In this document: one piece after another, positions 26,234 through 35,336 of the stretch | How positions within the stretch are numbered: the first letter of the stretch is position 1 | How the letters are laid out: each line of letters begins with the position of its first letter | DNA from: Ketogulonicigenium robustum | GTDB taxonomy: Bacteria; Pseudomonadota; Alphaproteobacteria; Rhodobacterales; Rhodobacteraceae | Assembly: GCF_002117445.1 (NCBI RefSeq) | Contig: NZ_CP019938.1 | Location: 124,001 to 188,000 of the forward strand | Length of the DNA: 64,000 bases | Reading direction: 5' to 3' | The notes under the pieces: generated by a model | Seen by the model: the letters and a program-made list of their open reading frames with translations, nothing else | Told to the model about the DNA's origin: nothing | Database searches by the model: none | Made by a program: the position numbers and the translations under genes

Positions 26234-27121
26234 TCATCCCTTGACTGCTCCGGCGGCGATGCCGCGCACGAACCAACGGCCCGAGAGGAAATAGATCGCC
26301 AGCGGCACCAGCGCCGTCAGCATGGTGGCGGCCATATCGACGTTGTATTGCCGCGTGCCCGTGGTGGTGTTGACGATATTGTTCAGCTGCACCGTCATCG
26401 GCAGGTTGTCGGGGCCTGCAAACACAAGGCCCAGCAGGAAATCGTTCCAGATCCCCGTGAATTGCAGCATCGCGGCCACCACGATCATCGGCACCGACAT
26501 CGGCAGCATGATCTCGCCAAAGATGCGCCAGAAGCCCGCCCCGTCGATGCGCGCGGCCTTGAACAGCTCGATAGGCAGCGTCACGAAATAGTTGCGAAAC
26601 AGCAGCGTGACCAGCGGCAGGCCGAATAGCACATGCACCAGCACGATACCGGGCAAGGTGTTATACAGCGACAGCCCCGCCAGCACCCGCACCATCGGGT
26701 ACAGGAAAATCTGGTACGGCACCAACGCCCCCGCCATCAGCAGCGCGAACAGGATCTTGCCGCCGCGCGGCCGCCAGAACGACAGCGCATAGCCATTCAG
26801 CGCCCCCAGCGTGACCGAAAGGGCGACGGCGGGGACGGTAATCTTGACCGAGTTCCAGAACCCCGCCTCGACCCCGTTGCACGCGGTGCCCGCGCAGGCC
26901 CCCGACCATGCCTCGGCCCAAGCCGAGAAATTCAGGCCTGCCGGTAGCGCGAAAATGCGCGCCATGCGGATTTCCTCGGGGGTTTTCAGCGATGTGATGA
27001 CCATCACGAACAGCGGCAGGGCGAAAAATACCACCATCGACAGCAAGAAGGCATAAAGCCCGATGCGGCCAATCGTAATCTTGCGCGGCGCGGGGCCGGA
27101 TTGTAGGAGCGCGCTGCTCAT
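26234..27121 (-). CDS. Carbohydrate ABC transporter permease (MalG type)
   Basis: A 295-residue membrane protein with six helices, and the inner coupling motif region EIFKAARIDG-like sequence (ELFKAARIDGAGFWRIFGEI), the EAA loop that touches the ATPase. There is an extra periplasmic segment near residues 70-85 with two cysteines (GACAGTACNG), as in the glucose/mannose-type GtsC/MalG relatives. It overlaps the preceding permease gene by 4 bases. Confidence 0.9.
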   Translation of the reverse strand: MSSALLQSGPAPRKITIGRIGLYAFLLSMVVFFALPLFVMVITSLKTPEEIRMARIFALPAGLNFSAWAEAWSGACAGTACNGVEAGFWNSVKITVPAVALSVTLGALNGYALSFWRPRGGKILFALLMAGALVPYQIFLYPMVRVLAGLSLYNTLPGIVLVHVLFGLPLVTLLFRNYFVTLPIELFKAARIDGAGFWRIFGEIMLPMSVPMIVVAAMLQFTGIWNDFLLGLVFAGPDNLPMTVQLNNIVNTTTGTRQYNVDMAATMLTALVPLAIYFLSGRWFVRGIAAGAVKG

Positions 27122-28008
27122 AGTGCACCTGCGCGGCGCTTTGCCATGATGTAGGCGGCATACCGGAACGGCACCACGATAGCGATGACCGACAGCAGCA
27201 AAACGACCGCCGCAGCCGTCGCAAGGCCCAAGTTTTGGCGTTGGAACATATTGTCCATGATAAACTTTGCGGGAACCTCGGTGGCAGATCCAGGCCCGCC
27301 TTTGGTCAGGGCGATGACAAGGTCATAGGTTTTGATAACACCCATCGACAGCAGCGTCGCAGCCGCAGCCAGTGCTGGCCCCAGTTGCGGCAAGATGATC
27401 GACAGGTAGACGCGCCAGACAGGAATGCCGTCGATGCGCGCGGCGCGCCATTGTTCGGCATCGATCCCGCGCATGCCCGCCAGTGCCAGCACCATCACCA
27501 GCCCCGCACCCTGCCATATCCCTGCCAGCACCACAGCATAAAGCGCCATCGTGCGGCTTGTCACCCAATCGAACCGGAACCCCGCCCAGCCCCAATCCTG
27601 CACCGTCGGCTGCAGCCCCAATGTGGGGTTCATCAGCCATTGCCAGATCAGCCCCGTCACCACGAACGACATGGCATAGGGGTACAAAAACAACGTGCGG
27701 AACGCGCTTTCAAAGCGCACGCGCCGGTCAAGCGCAGCGGCCAGCAGGAACCCCAGCACTAGACAACCCGCCACATAAAGCACGCCGAACACCACCAGAT
27801 TTTGCAGCGCCAGCGTCCATTTTGCCGTGCCGAACAGGCGTGCGTATTGTGCAAGGCCCACAAAATCCCAGTTCGGCAGCAGGCGCGAATTGGTGAATGA
27901 CAGCGTGACCGTCCACGCCATCGTGCCCAGATAGACCAGAACAACCGTCAGCCATGTCGGCGACAGGGCCAGTTGGGCGGCGCGTAATCGCCATTTACCG
28001 CGGGACAT
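27118..28008 (-). CDS. Carbohydrate ABC transporter permease (MalF type)
   Basis: A 296-residue inner-membrane protein with six helices and an EAA loop (EQWRAARIDGIPVWRVYLSI). The start MSRGKWRLRAAQLAL was chosen because an AAGGAGG sits 5 bases before it. It pairs with the MalG-type protein to form the pore and lies directly after the substrate-binding-protein gene, separated by a hairpin. Confidence 0.9.
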   Translation of the reverse strand: MSRGKWRLRAAQLALSPTWLTVVLVYLGTMAWTVTLSFTNSRLLPNWDFVGLAQYARLFGTAKWTLALQNLVVFGVLYVAGCLVLGFLLAAALDRRVRFESAFRTLFLYPYAMSFVVTGLIWQWLMNPTLGLQPTVQDWGWAGFRFDWVTSRTMALYAVVLAGIWQGAGLVMVLALAGMRGIDAEQWRAARIDGIPVWRVYLSIILPQLGPALAAAATLLSMGVIKTYDLVIALTKGGPGSATEVPAKFIMDNMFQRQNLGLATAAAVVLLLSVIAIVVPFRYAAYIMAKRRAGAL

Positions 28009-28045
28009 GCGGGCCTCCTTGGGTGGCAAATGAGGGAGAGGTGAT

Positions 28046-28069
28046 TTGCGGCGCGCGGACGCGCCGCAA
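28046..28069 (-). repeat. Intergenic hairpin between binding protein and permease genes
   Basis: A perfect 10-bp stem TTGCGGCGCG / CGCGCCGCAA with the tetraloop CGGA, directly after the binding-protein stop and with no T-run. It is a likely transcript-stabilising or partial termination hairpin. Confidence 0.6.
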
Positions 28070-28074
28070 TGCCC

Positions 28075-29307
28075 TTAACGGCGGAAGATGTCGGCGAACT
28101 GCTGAGCAGCGTCAGCGGGGTCCGCGTCGGGGTTTGCAAAGAAATCGCCCACGAAATCCGTCAGTTGGCCGACCATGTCGGGCGATATGGTGATGGCGTG
28201 CTCGGGGACGAACAGGCCCTCGTCCATCATGCTCATGGCTTTCTGGGCGCAAATATCCAGTGCGGCGGTATCCACATCGGTCCGCACGGGGATCGAGCCC
28301 TTGGCCTGCGCGAAAGCCACCTGAACGGCGGGGTCGGTTGCGACTTCGGCCATCAGCACCTGCGCCGCGTCTTGCGCGGGATCGCCGGTTTTCATCATCA
28401 AGAACCCGTCTGCGATGAAGATCATCCCCGTCGCGGCGGGCGACAGCGCGCAGCCAAAATCGGTGCCCGCGGCAAGCCCGGCCGCAAAGAATTCGCCCTT
28501 GGCCCAGTCGCCCATGAACTGCACGCCGGCCTGCCCTTGGATGACCATGTTGGTCGCATCGTTCCAGTTGCGGCCCGGCGCACCTTCGTCGACGTAATCG
28601 CGCAGGCGCCCGAAAATCTCGAGGGTTTTGACGATGGCATCGGACGACAGAATCTCCTCATCGCCCTCGGTATAGATCTTCATGAAGCCGTCGTTGCCAA
28701 CTTGCGACAGCAGCACCATGTTGAAAACCTTGGCTTCTTGCCATGCTTGTCCGCCCCAGGCGATGGGGGTCACGCCTGCCGCTTTCAGCAGATCCATGTC
28801 GGCGAAGAACGCTTCCCACGTGGTCGGCGCTTCGGTGATGCCGGCGGCTTCGAAGACGGGCATGGAATAGAACATCCAGCTTTGGCCGTGGATGCCGACG
28901 GGCGCCAGATATACCTCGCCATCATACGAAATCGCGTCATAGATCGCGGGGGCCATCACGTCGCGCCAGTTGTTCGCATCGGCGACGGCCTGCAAGGAAT
29001 TGGCCAGACCCATCTCGATCAGCTCGCGCGCATCCATGCCCAGCACCGACTGGCGAACGGTCGGCGGATTGCCCGCCACGACGCGGTTCTGGAACGCGGC
29101 GTTCGCGTTTTCAAACCCCGCGATCGAGGAGGTTTCCCACACGCCGCCGCGCGTCTCGAAGGCCTCGCGGATGGCGGCCACCGCGCGCGCTTCGCCGCCA
29201 GATGTCCACGACGTAAAAACCTCGGCCTTCAGGGTGTCTTGAGCCGCAGCCATGCCCGCAGCCAGCGCAAAGGCGGATGCGGCAAGGTAGAAAAGGGGAC
29301 GTTTCAT
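28075..29307 (-). CDS. Sugar ABC transporter substrate-binding protein
   Basis: A 410-residue periplasmic protein with a Sec signal (MKRPLFYLAASAFALAAGMA, cleavage near AAAQ). The mature start LKAEVFTSWTSGGEARAV and segments such as NAAFQNRVVAGNPPTVRQ resemble the glucose/mannose-type (GtsA-like) family-1 binding proteins. It has a strong Shine-Dalgarno (AAGGAG). It is upstream of MalF, MalG and UgpC-type genes on the same strand and defines the substrate, probably a hexose or glycoside. Confidence 0.9.
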   Translation of the reverse strand: MKRPLFYLAASAFALAAGMAAAQDTLKAEVFTSWTSGGEARAVAAIREAFETRGGVWETSSIAGFENANAAFQNRVVAGNPPTVRQSVLGMDARELIEMGLANSLQAVADANNWRDVMAPAIYDAISYDGEVYLAPVGIHGQSWMFYSMPVFEAAGITEAPTTWEAFFADMDLLKAAGVTPIAWGGQAWQEAKVFNMVLLSQVGNDGFMKIYTEGDEEILSSDAIVKTLEIFGRLRDYVDEGAPGRNWNDATNMVIQGQAGVQFMGDWAKGEFFAAGLAAGTDFGCALSPAATGMIFIADGFLMMKTGDPAQDAAQVLMAEVATDPAVQVAFAQAKGSIPVRTDVDTAALDICAQKAMSMMDEGLFVPEHAITISPDMVGQLTDFVGDFFANPDADPADAAQQFADIFRR

Positions 29308-29370
29308 CGGTTAACTCCTTGTTGGGGTGCCCCTTCTTTGAGGGCGTTTGTAAGCAATTCGAGTGGTAAG

Positions 29371-30315
29371 TCAGGCCAATGTGTGCGCCAAAGACTGGCG
29401 CACCAGCGTCAGCCCCTGCGTGATGTCGGCGACCGGGTCGGGGGCAGCATCCAGTTCCAAAATCGCCCAGCCCCTGAAGTCGCGCTGCCGCAGCAGGCGC
29501 GCCCAAGCAGGCCAGTCAACGCGCCCCGTGCCCAGCGGGCAGAACCACGGGCGGTGTGCCTCGTGGATGCCGCCGTCGATCACCGCTTGCGGCGGCATCG
29601 GGCCCTTAGCGTCTTTCCAGTGGGCGATGATCATCCGGTCGTGGTGGCGGTCGACCAGCTGGACCGGATCGCCACCCGCCAGCACGATATGGGCGGTGTC
29701 GGGGCACAGATGAACATAGGCGGGGTCGGTCAACAGCATCACCAGGTCGACGTCGCGCGGGGCGGCGAACAGCGAATGCGCTTCGGTATGCAGGGCAAGG
29801 CGCACCCCACGTGTGGCAACCGCCGCCCCCAAGCGGTTCATCAGCCCCGCGATTTTCTCGGCCGCAGTCAGGTCAAAGAATTGCGCGGGCCGTGCGGACG
29901 GGCTGGCCCGCAGCGGCAGACCGACTACCATGATCGAGGCCCCGCAGGCCGCCAGAAAATCGGCATAGGCCAGCGCGCGGGTGGTCAGGCGCGCCTCGGT
30001 AGCGGGGTCGGTCACATCGCCCGCGGGTTCCATTTCGGCGAAAAAGCCGCTGCAGATACATAGCCCCCGCGCCGTCAGCGCTGCCGCAAAAGCCTGCTGC
30101 GAGCCGAACGCCGCGACCGCATCTTCCCACGACAACGGCGCGAAGGTCAGCTCGATCCCAGTCACCCCCGCCGCCTGCACCGCATCCAGCAGCCGCGTCC
30201 AGAACGCGAGGCCGTCGGTTCGGGCCAATTCGACGATCTCGTCATGGTCCCCGACGCCCCAAAATGCGGGGTGGAAGAAGGTGATCAGATCGACACCGAA
30301 GCTCAGCCTGTCCAT
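29371..30315 (-). CDS. Sugar phosphate isomerase/epimerase-like TIM-barrel protein
   Basis: A 314-residue protein of the xylose-isomerase-like (AP endonuclease 2) fold. It reads LSFGVDLITFFHPAFWGVGD at the start, and metal-ligand motifs follow: LALHTEAHSLF, VHLCPDTAHIVLAG, MIIAHWKDAKGP and WAILELDAA. These supply the Glu, Asp, His and Glu ligands of a divalent metal. It is the first gene of the minus-strand sugar operon, behind two LacI-type operators. It may act as isomerase, epimerase or dehydratase on the imported sugar. Start options are 30315 (AAAGG 6 bases upstream) and 30333. Confidence 0.82.
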   Translation of the reverse strand: MDRLSFGVDLITFFHPAFWGVGDHDEIVELARTDGLAFWTRLLDAVQAAGVTGIELTFAPLSWEDAVAAFGSQQAFAAALTARGLCICSGFFAEMEPAGDVTDPATEARLTTRALAYADFLAACGASIMVVGLPLRASPSARPAQFFDLTAAEKIAGLMNRLGAAVATRGVRLALHTEAHSLFAAPRDVDLVMLLTDPAYVHLCPDTAHIVLAGGDPVQLVDRHHDRMIIAHWKDAKGPMPPQAVIDGGIHEAHRPWFCPLGTGRVDWPAWARLLRQRDFRGWAILELDAAPDPVADITQGLTLVRQSLAHTLA

Positions 30316-30361
30316 AGCGGGCCTTTCACGCATTAAATTGTCCCAAAAGTGGGAATCGTTC

Positions 30362-30397
30362 TTGGCAAACGTTTGCCAACGCTATGCAAACGTTTGC
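30362..30397. promoter_or_regulatory. Two tandem LacI-type operators, GCAAACGTTTGC
   Basis: The first site, TTGGCAAACGTTTGCCAA (30362-30379), is an 18-bp perfect palindrome. The second, GCAAACGTTTGC (30386-30397), is a 12-bp perfect palindrome. Their centres are 21 bp apart, two helical turns. They lie between the divergent isomerase and LacI genes. The central CG dyad with AAAC/GTTT flanks is the classic LacI-family target, so the neighbouring LacI protein very likely binds both and controls both directions. Confidence 0.85.
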
Positions 30398-30495
30398 CAG
30401 CTGTGCAATCATTCATTAATCAGCACAGGTTGGTTTAGGGTATTTCGCGGATGGCGCGCGTGGGTCGCGCCCAAAAAGTGGGCAAATCGCAGCTA

Positions 30496-31593
30496 ATGGA
30501 ACAAGAGCGCGTCAAGGGGGACACCTATTCGGGGAACGGGCCAGATGCAGGTGCCGGAACCGCGCTGATGCGCGATGTCGCCGAACGCGCCGGCGTCGCG
30601 ATTTCGACCGTCAGCCGCGCTTTGGCCAACCCCGACAGGGTCTCGCAAAAGACGCGCGACCGGATTATCGCGGCGGCGGCGCAGTTGGGCTACACCCCGA
30701 ATGCGGTCGCGCGTAATCTGCGCAAGGGCAGTGCGCGACTGATGATGATCGTGCTGCCCGGCCCCTTCTTCAGCGGGGCGTCGCAAATCATTCCGGGCGT
30801 GCTGGAAGGTGTGGCCGCCACGCTGGCCGCCGAAGGGTTCAACCTGATGATTGCCAACCTTGACCGCAGCGAGGCGGTCGAGCGGCATATTCTGGATCTG
30901 GCCTACGGCGGCACGATTGCGGGGTCCATGACGCTGGCCTCGTATCTGCCGCAACAGGGGGCGCGCAGTTTGGTCGGGGCGGGGTTGCCACTGGTCGGAA
31001 TCTTGCAGGACGTGTCGGGGCAAGGGGTGCCCAGCGTTGTGACCAACGACCGCACCGCGATGCGCGATGCCACGGCGCGCCTGCTGGCCTTGGGGCACCG
31101 CAGCTTTCTGTATATCGCGGCGCCGCCCGACAACTATCACGAGCACGAGCGTTTCGGCGGCGTGCAAGCCGCCATCGCCGCCGCCGGATTGCCGCCCGCC
31201 GCGGTGCAGCGCATCGAAAGCGGCGACAGTTTCCAGTTCGGCTTGCAAGCGGGCGCCGCCACGGCCGAAAGCTACCTGCGCATCCCCCCCGCACAGCGGC
31301 CCACCGCCATCATCGCCAGTTCGGACGACGCGGCGATCGCATTTATGGGGTACGTGACGCGTGCGGGCGTGCAGGTGCCGGGCGACGTCTCGGTTCTGGG
31401 GTTCGACGGGGCGACGGTGGGGGCCCATCTGGCACCTCCGCTCTCCAGCTTGATTCAGCCTGCCCGCGCGATGGGAAACGAAGCCGCCCGCCTGCTGTTG
31501 GCGCAGCTGTCGGGCGCCAAAATCCCGTCCGTTGTGACGCTGGAAAGCACGCTGGCCGAACGCGGTAGCACAGGCCCCGCGCCCACGCGGTGA
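30496..31593 (+). CDS. LacI-family regulator of the divergent sugar operon
   Basis: A protein of 365 residues from 30496. The helix-turn-helix is MRDVAERAGVAISTVSRALA, followed by the hinge (AVARNLRKGSARLMMIV) and a ligand-binding domain related to periplasmic sugar-binding proteins. It is divergent from the isomerase/ABC transporter/GMC genes, with two palindromic operators between. The start is uncertain: ATG 30451, 30496 or 30568 (where the protein would begin directly at MRDVAERAG) are all in frame and none has a strong Shine-Dalgarno. Confidence 0.88.
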   Translation: MEQERVKGDTYSGNGPDAGAGTALMRDVAERAGVAISTVSRALANPDRVSQKTRDRIIAAAAQLGYTPNAVARNLRKGSARLMMIVLPGPFFSGASQIIPGVLEGVAATLAAEGFNLMIANLDRSEAVERHILDLAYGGTIAGSMTLASYLPQQGARSLVGAGLPLVGILQDVSGQGVPSVVTNDRTAMRDATARLLALGHRSFLYIAAPPDNYHEHERFGGVQAAIAAAGLPPAAVQRIESGDSFQFGLQAGAATAESYLRIPPAQRPTAIIASSDDAAIAFMGYVTRAGVQVPGDVSVLGFDGATVGAHLAPPLSSLIQPARAMGNEAARLLLAQLSGAKIPSVVTLESTLAERGSTGPAPTR

Positions 31594-31662
31594 AACGACC
31601 ACGCCGAAGTCTTTGATTTAACCCGTGCTTTTCACAGCGTCGAGCTAAGGCCAAAATAACCG

Positions 31663-31690
31663 TTGACACATCAATGTAACCGGTTGCACA
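31663..31690 (+). promoter_or_regulatory. Promoter with embedded LacI-type operator
   Basis: A TTGACA -35 box (31663-31668) is followed by the dyad TGTAACC-GGTTGCA (31675-31688, one mismatch) in the spacer region. A -10 box is not clear. The same half-site TGTAACC recurs at 39609 upstream of the GMC operon, so both probably answer to one regulator, the LacI protein at 36315-37325. Confidence 0.6.
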
Positions 31691-31738
31691 ACTTCTCTAC
31701 CCCCGCGGCACATCACCGCTCGGGCAGAGGAGGAGATC

Positions 31739-32758
31739 ATGATGAAACACCTAACGCTGGCCGCTGCGTCGGTCATCGCGCTGTCGTCTGCCGCCTATGC
31801 GCAAGATACTTTCACCATCGGGCTTTCGAACGGCTTCGTGGGTAGCGAATGGCGCACCCAGATGATCGAGGAAGCCCAAGCCGCCGCCGCTGCCTGGGAG
31901 GAGCACGGCGTCACGGTGAACGTCGTCGTTCAAAGTGGCAACGTAGATGTGCAAGGCCAGATCGGCCACATCCGCAATTTCATGAACCAAGGCGTTGATG
32001 CGATCCTCATCAACCCGCAAAGCCCGACAGCCTTCGACCCTGTCTTTGCGCAGGCCGCCGAAGCGGGAATTCTAATTATCGCGACCGACGCCGAGGTGAC
32101 ATCGCCCGACGCCATCTATGTCGGCATCGACCAAAAAGACTGGGCTGCGAAGTCGGCTGAATGGCTGGCCACCACGCTGAACGGCGAAGGCAATATCGTC
32201 GCCATCAACGGCATCGCCGGCAACCCCGCGAATGAAGCCCGCGTCGCTGGCTATACCGAAGTGTTCGCCAATTATCCCGGCATCAAAATCCTGAACCAAG
32301 CAAACGCCAGCTGGGATCAGGCGCAGGGCCAACAAGTCATGCAAAACCTGTTGGCCACTTATCCCGATATCGATGGCGTTTGGGTGCAAGACGGCATGGC
32401 CGACGGCGCATGGCGCGCAATCGAGGCCGCTGGCCGCACCACCGACATCGCTGCCACCGGTGAAATCCGTAAGGACTTCATGGAGCGCTGGTCAGAGCTG
32501 AACCTGACATCGGGCGCTTCGGTGAACCCGCCGGGCGTGATGGCCAGCGCGCTAAACGTGGCGGTGCTGCGCCTGCAGGGTAAAGAATTTAAGGAAGACG
32601 TTTTCACCGGCCCGAACGGCAATGCGATCTACATTCCCATTCCGTTCGTAGATAACGACAACCTCGCCGAAAACCTGACCGCTGCCGAAGGCAAGCCGGG
32701 TTACTGGTCGGTGACCGATGTCGTCTCGCCCGACGACGCGGCCGCCTTCTTCCAATAA
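31739..32758 (+). CDS. Sugar ABC transporter substrate-binding protein (RbsB type)
   Basis: A 339-residue periplasmic protein with a Sec signal (MMKHLTLAAASVIALSSAAY, cleavage near AYAQ). The core is a family-4 (ribose-type) binding protein: FTIGLSNGFVGSEWRTQM, then DAILINPQSPTAFDPV, and IVAINGIAGNPANEARVAGY. A strong AGAGGAGGAG precedes the ATG; ATGs at 31739 and 31742 are equivalent. It is the first gene of the transporter run and is followed by a stable hairpin, consistent with high expression. The ligand is a pentose/hexose or glycoside; exact identity is not readable. Confidence 0.9.
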   Translation: MMKHLTLAAASVIALSSAAYAQDTFTIGLSNGFVGSEWRTQMIEEAQAAAAAWEEHGVTVNVVVQSGNVDVQGQIGHIRNFMNQGVDAILINPQSPTAFDPVFAQAAEAGILIIATDAEVTSPDAIYVGIDQKDWAAKSAEWLATTLNGEGNIVAINGIAGNPANEARVAGYTEVFANYPGIKILNQANASWDQAQGQQVMQNLLATYPDIDGVWVQDGMADGAWRAIEAAGRTTDIAATGEIRKDFMERWSELNLTSGASVNPPGVMASALNVAVLRLQGKEFKEDVFTGPNGNAIYIPIPFVDNDNLAENLTAAEGKPGYWSVTDVVSPDDAAAFFQ

Positions 32759-32772
32759 GCGTCCCTCCCGGG

Positions 32773-32805
32773 ATGGTGCGGCTTGCCTTGTGCGAGCCGC
32801 ACCAT
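32773..32805 (+). repeat. Hairpin between binding protein and ATPase genes
   Basis: An 11-bp perfect stem ATGGTGCGGCT / AGCCGCACCAT with an 11-base loop, 15 bases after the stop of the binding-protein gene. No T-run follows, so it may stabilise or partly end the upstream transcript. Confidence 0.65.
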
Positions 32806-32876
32806 AAATCGGCCTGCCCGTTCGGGCACGGCCCTGCATACGATTTTCAGCACGCGATTTTCCGCGCGGAGCCAGC

Positions 32877-34382
32877 ATGACCCCTTCGAATGCGCCCCCC
32901 CTGATCGAGGCGAAATCCCTGACGAAATCCTTTGGCGCCGTGCGGGCGCTGACCGACGGCAGCCTCTCGGTCGCGGTTGGGCAGATCCACGCACTGATGG
33001 GCGCCAATGGCTGCGGTAAAAGCACGCTATGCAAATCCATCGCGGGCACTGTCCTGTCCGATGGCGGCGTGTTGCAACTGGACGGCCAAGACACCAAAAT
33101 TGCCGGCCCGCGTGACGCCGAAGACCGCGGCATAGCGCTGTTTTATCAAGAACTGAGCCTCATCCCCCAGCGCAGCGTCGCCGAAAACGTCTATCTGGGC
33201 CACGAGCCGCGCAAGGGCGGTTTTGTCGACCGCAAGGCCCTGCGCACCCAAACCGCCGCGCTGATCGCGCTGTTTGACGGCGTTGCCGGTGATGGGCTGA
33301 CGCCCGATGCAACCGTGGGCGATCTGCCCCCCGATCAACGCCAGATCGTTGAAATCCTGAAAGTTTTTGCGAAAAGCCCCCGCCTGATGATCATGGACGA
33401 GGCGACAGCCGCCCTCGATGGTCGCCAAGCGGCGCGGTTCTTCCAAATCCTGCAAGACCGCAAGGCGCAGGGTGTCTCGACCATTATGATTTCGCACCGG
33501 CTGGACGAGGTCTTTGCGGTGTGTGACCACATCACCGTCATGCGCAACGGCAAAACGGTCGCCGCCACCGCCACCGCCGACACCACCCGCGACGAGGTCG
33601 TCCATCACATGGTAGGCGAGGTTGCTGCCCCGCCCCCGCGCGCGCCGCGCAGCTACGATACCGTGACGCTGACGGTTACGAATGGCACGAACGCCCGCCT
33701 GCGCGGCGTCAATTTCAGCGCGCATCGGGGCGAAATTCTGGGCCTTGCGGGCCTGCAGGGCCAAGGCCAATCGGCTTTGCTGCAGGGGCTGTTCGGGGCG
33801 CTGCCCTTCACAGCGGGCAGCATTGAACACAAGGGGAAAACCCTGCCCGTGCGCACCCCCGCTCATGCCGTCCACGCCGGATTTGCTTATATTTCGGGGG
33901 ATCGCGGGCGCGATGCGGCTTTTGCAGGTCGATCGATCTTTGAGAATCTGGTCGCGGCCACAACGGTGCGCGAACGGAAAACTTTGATCAGCCCGCGCCA
34001 GTTGCGCCCCCGCATGGCCGAGGCGGCAGCCAGCCTTCGCACCAAATACGCGGGGCCGGATGCCGCCATCGGAACGCTGTCGGGCGGCAATCAGCAAAAA
34101 ATCTTCATCGCACGTTGGCTGGCGACCAGCCCCGACGTGCTGCTGCTGGACGACCCCACCAAAGGCATCGACCTTGGTGCCAAGGCCGACCTGTTCGCCC
34201 TAATGCGCGCGCAGGCCGACGCCGGGGCCACGATCTTGTTCTATTCCTCGGAAGATGCCGAGATCCTCGACTATGCCGACCGTGTGCTGGTCTTTAACGG
34301 TGGCCAGATTTCCGCCGAACTCACCGGCGGCGACATCAATGCCGTGAACCTCGCGCGCGCCGCCTTCGGAGACGCAACATGA
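32877..34382 (+). CDS. Sugar ABC transporter ATPase with two nucleotide-binding domains (RbsA type)
   Basis: A 501-residue protein with two ABC cassettes. The first has Walker A GANGCGKST (about residues 40-48), a modified signature LPPDQRQIVEI and Walker B LMIMDEATAALD. The second has the degenerate Walker A GLQGQGQSA, signature LSGGNQQKIFIARWL and Walker B LLLDDPTKGID. This one-active, one-degenerate arrangement is usual for RbsA/MglA. Its stop overlaps the first permease start (ATGA). Confidence 0.92.
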   Translation: MTPSNAPPLIEAKSLTKSFGAVRALTDGSLSVAVGQIHALMGANGCGKSTLCKSIAGTVLSDGGVLQLDGQDTKIAGPRDAEDRGIALFYQELSLIPQRSVAENVYLGHEPRKGGFVDRKALRTQTAALIALFDGVAGDGLTPDATVGDLPPDQRQIVEILKVFAKSPRLMIMDEATAALDGRQAARFFQILQDRKAQGVSTIMISHRLDEVFAVCDHITVMRNGKTVAATATADTTRDEVVHHMVGEVAAPPPRAPRSYDTVTLTVTNGTNARLRGVNFSAHRGEILGLAGLQGQGQSALLQGLFGALPFTAGSIEHKGKTLPVRTPAHAVHAGFAYISGDRGRDAAFAGRSIFENLVAATTVRERKTLISPRQLRPRMAEAAASLRTKYAGPDAAIGTLSGGNQQKIFIARWLATSPDVLLLDDPTKGIDLGAKADLFALMRAQADAGATILFYSSEDAEILDYADRVLVFNGGQISAELTGGDINAVNLARAAFGDAT

Positions 34383-35323
34383 CCCTGCTGAGCCAATTCC
34401 GCAAAAATCCGTGGATGATCACGCTGGTGGTGCTGGCGCTGCTGGTGATCGTCAACATCATCTTGCAGCCGAACTTTACATCGGTGCGGGCAATGCGGTC
34501 GAACCTGTCGACTTTTTTGCCGCTTGTGCTCGTCGCGATCGGCCAAACTTATGTCATCTTGGCGGGTGATATCGACCTGTCGGTCGGCAGCACGGTGGCC
34601 TTGTCGAACGTGGTGACGGTCAGCGTTATTGCGGCGCTGGGGGGCACGAACGGCGCAATCCTGCTGGGCATTGGCGCGGGCGTTTTGGTCGGGCTTGCTT
34701 GCGGGCTGGTGAACGGACTGCTGATTGCAAAGATGCGCCTGCAACCCATCGTGACCACATTTGCCACTGGGATTTTGTTCGCCGCGCTGGCGATTTGGGT
34801 GTTGCCGCGTGCAGGCCTGGCGGTGCCGACCAATTACTGGCGCACCTACGGCGGGCTGGTGCTGGGCGTGCCGACCATCGTCTGGGTGCTGATCGCAGCC
34901 GTCGCATTCGCGCTGATTTTCGGCCGCACGGTGGCTCATGCCCATATCATCGCGGCAGGCGGCAACCGGACAGGTGCCTTCCAATCGGGGCTTCCACTCG
35001 ACCGGATCCGCATCGGGTCTTATGTGCTGGCTGGCCTTTTCGCGGCGCTGGCCGCGCTGTGCCTGACGGGCGAGACCGCCTCGGGTGACCCGCTGCTGGG
35101 GCAAACGCTCGCGCTCTCGTCAATCTCGGCGGTTGTTCTGGGCGGCACGGCGCTGGCAGGCGGCTTTGGCAGCGCCATTGGCTCGATCCTTGGGGCGTTC
35201 GTGCTGGGGATGATCGGCAACGTCATCTTCTTCGCAGGCCTGCCATTCGAATATCAAACCTTGGTTCAAGGCCTGATCGTCTTGCTGGCACTGGCTGGCG
35301 GCGTTCTGGTCACGCGGCGCTAA
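34379..35323 (+). CDS. Sugar ABC transporter permease (RbsC type), first
   Basis: A 314-residue integral membrane protein of the ribose/galactoside permease family. It has VILAGDIDLSVGSTVALSNV, the signature loop of this family, and GGTALAGGFGSAIGSILGAF near the C-terminus. It overlaps the ATPase gene by 4 bases and is followed 13 bases later by a second RbsC-type permease gene. Confidence 0.9.
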   Translation: MTLLSQFRKNPWMITLVVLALLVIVNIILQPNFTSVRAMRSNLSTFLPLVLVAIGQTYVILAGDIDLSVGSTVALSNVVTVSVIAALGGTNGAILLGIGAGVLVGLACGLVNGLLIAKMRLQPIVTTFATGILFAALAIWVLPRAGLAVPTNYWRTYGGLVLGVPTIVWVLIAAVAFALIFGRTVAHAHIIAAGGNRTGAFQSGLPLDRIRIGSYVLAGLFAALAALCLTGETASGDPLLGQTLALSSISAVVLGGTALAGGFGSAIGSILGAFVLGMIGNVIFFAGLPFEYQTLVQGLIVLLALAGGVLVTRR

Positions 35324-35336
35324 GGGAGGCATGATT

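Noticed and set aside
28069-30063. 664-codon plus-strand open frame opposite the sugar-binding-protein gene
   Set aside because: It crosses a real minus-strand gene, an intergenic region and a second gene, with no recognisable domain; it is a GC artefact.
30362-30397. Palindromes as remnants of a mobile element or attachment site
   Set aside because: Length, spacing and position in a divergent LacI promoter fit operators; no integrase or duplicated target is nearby.
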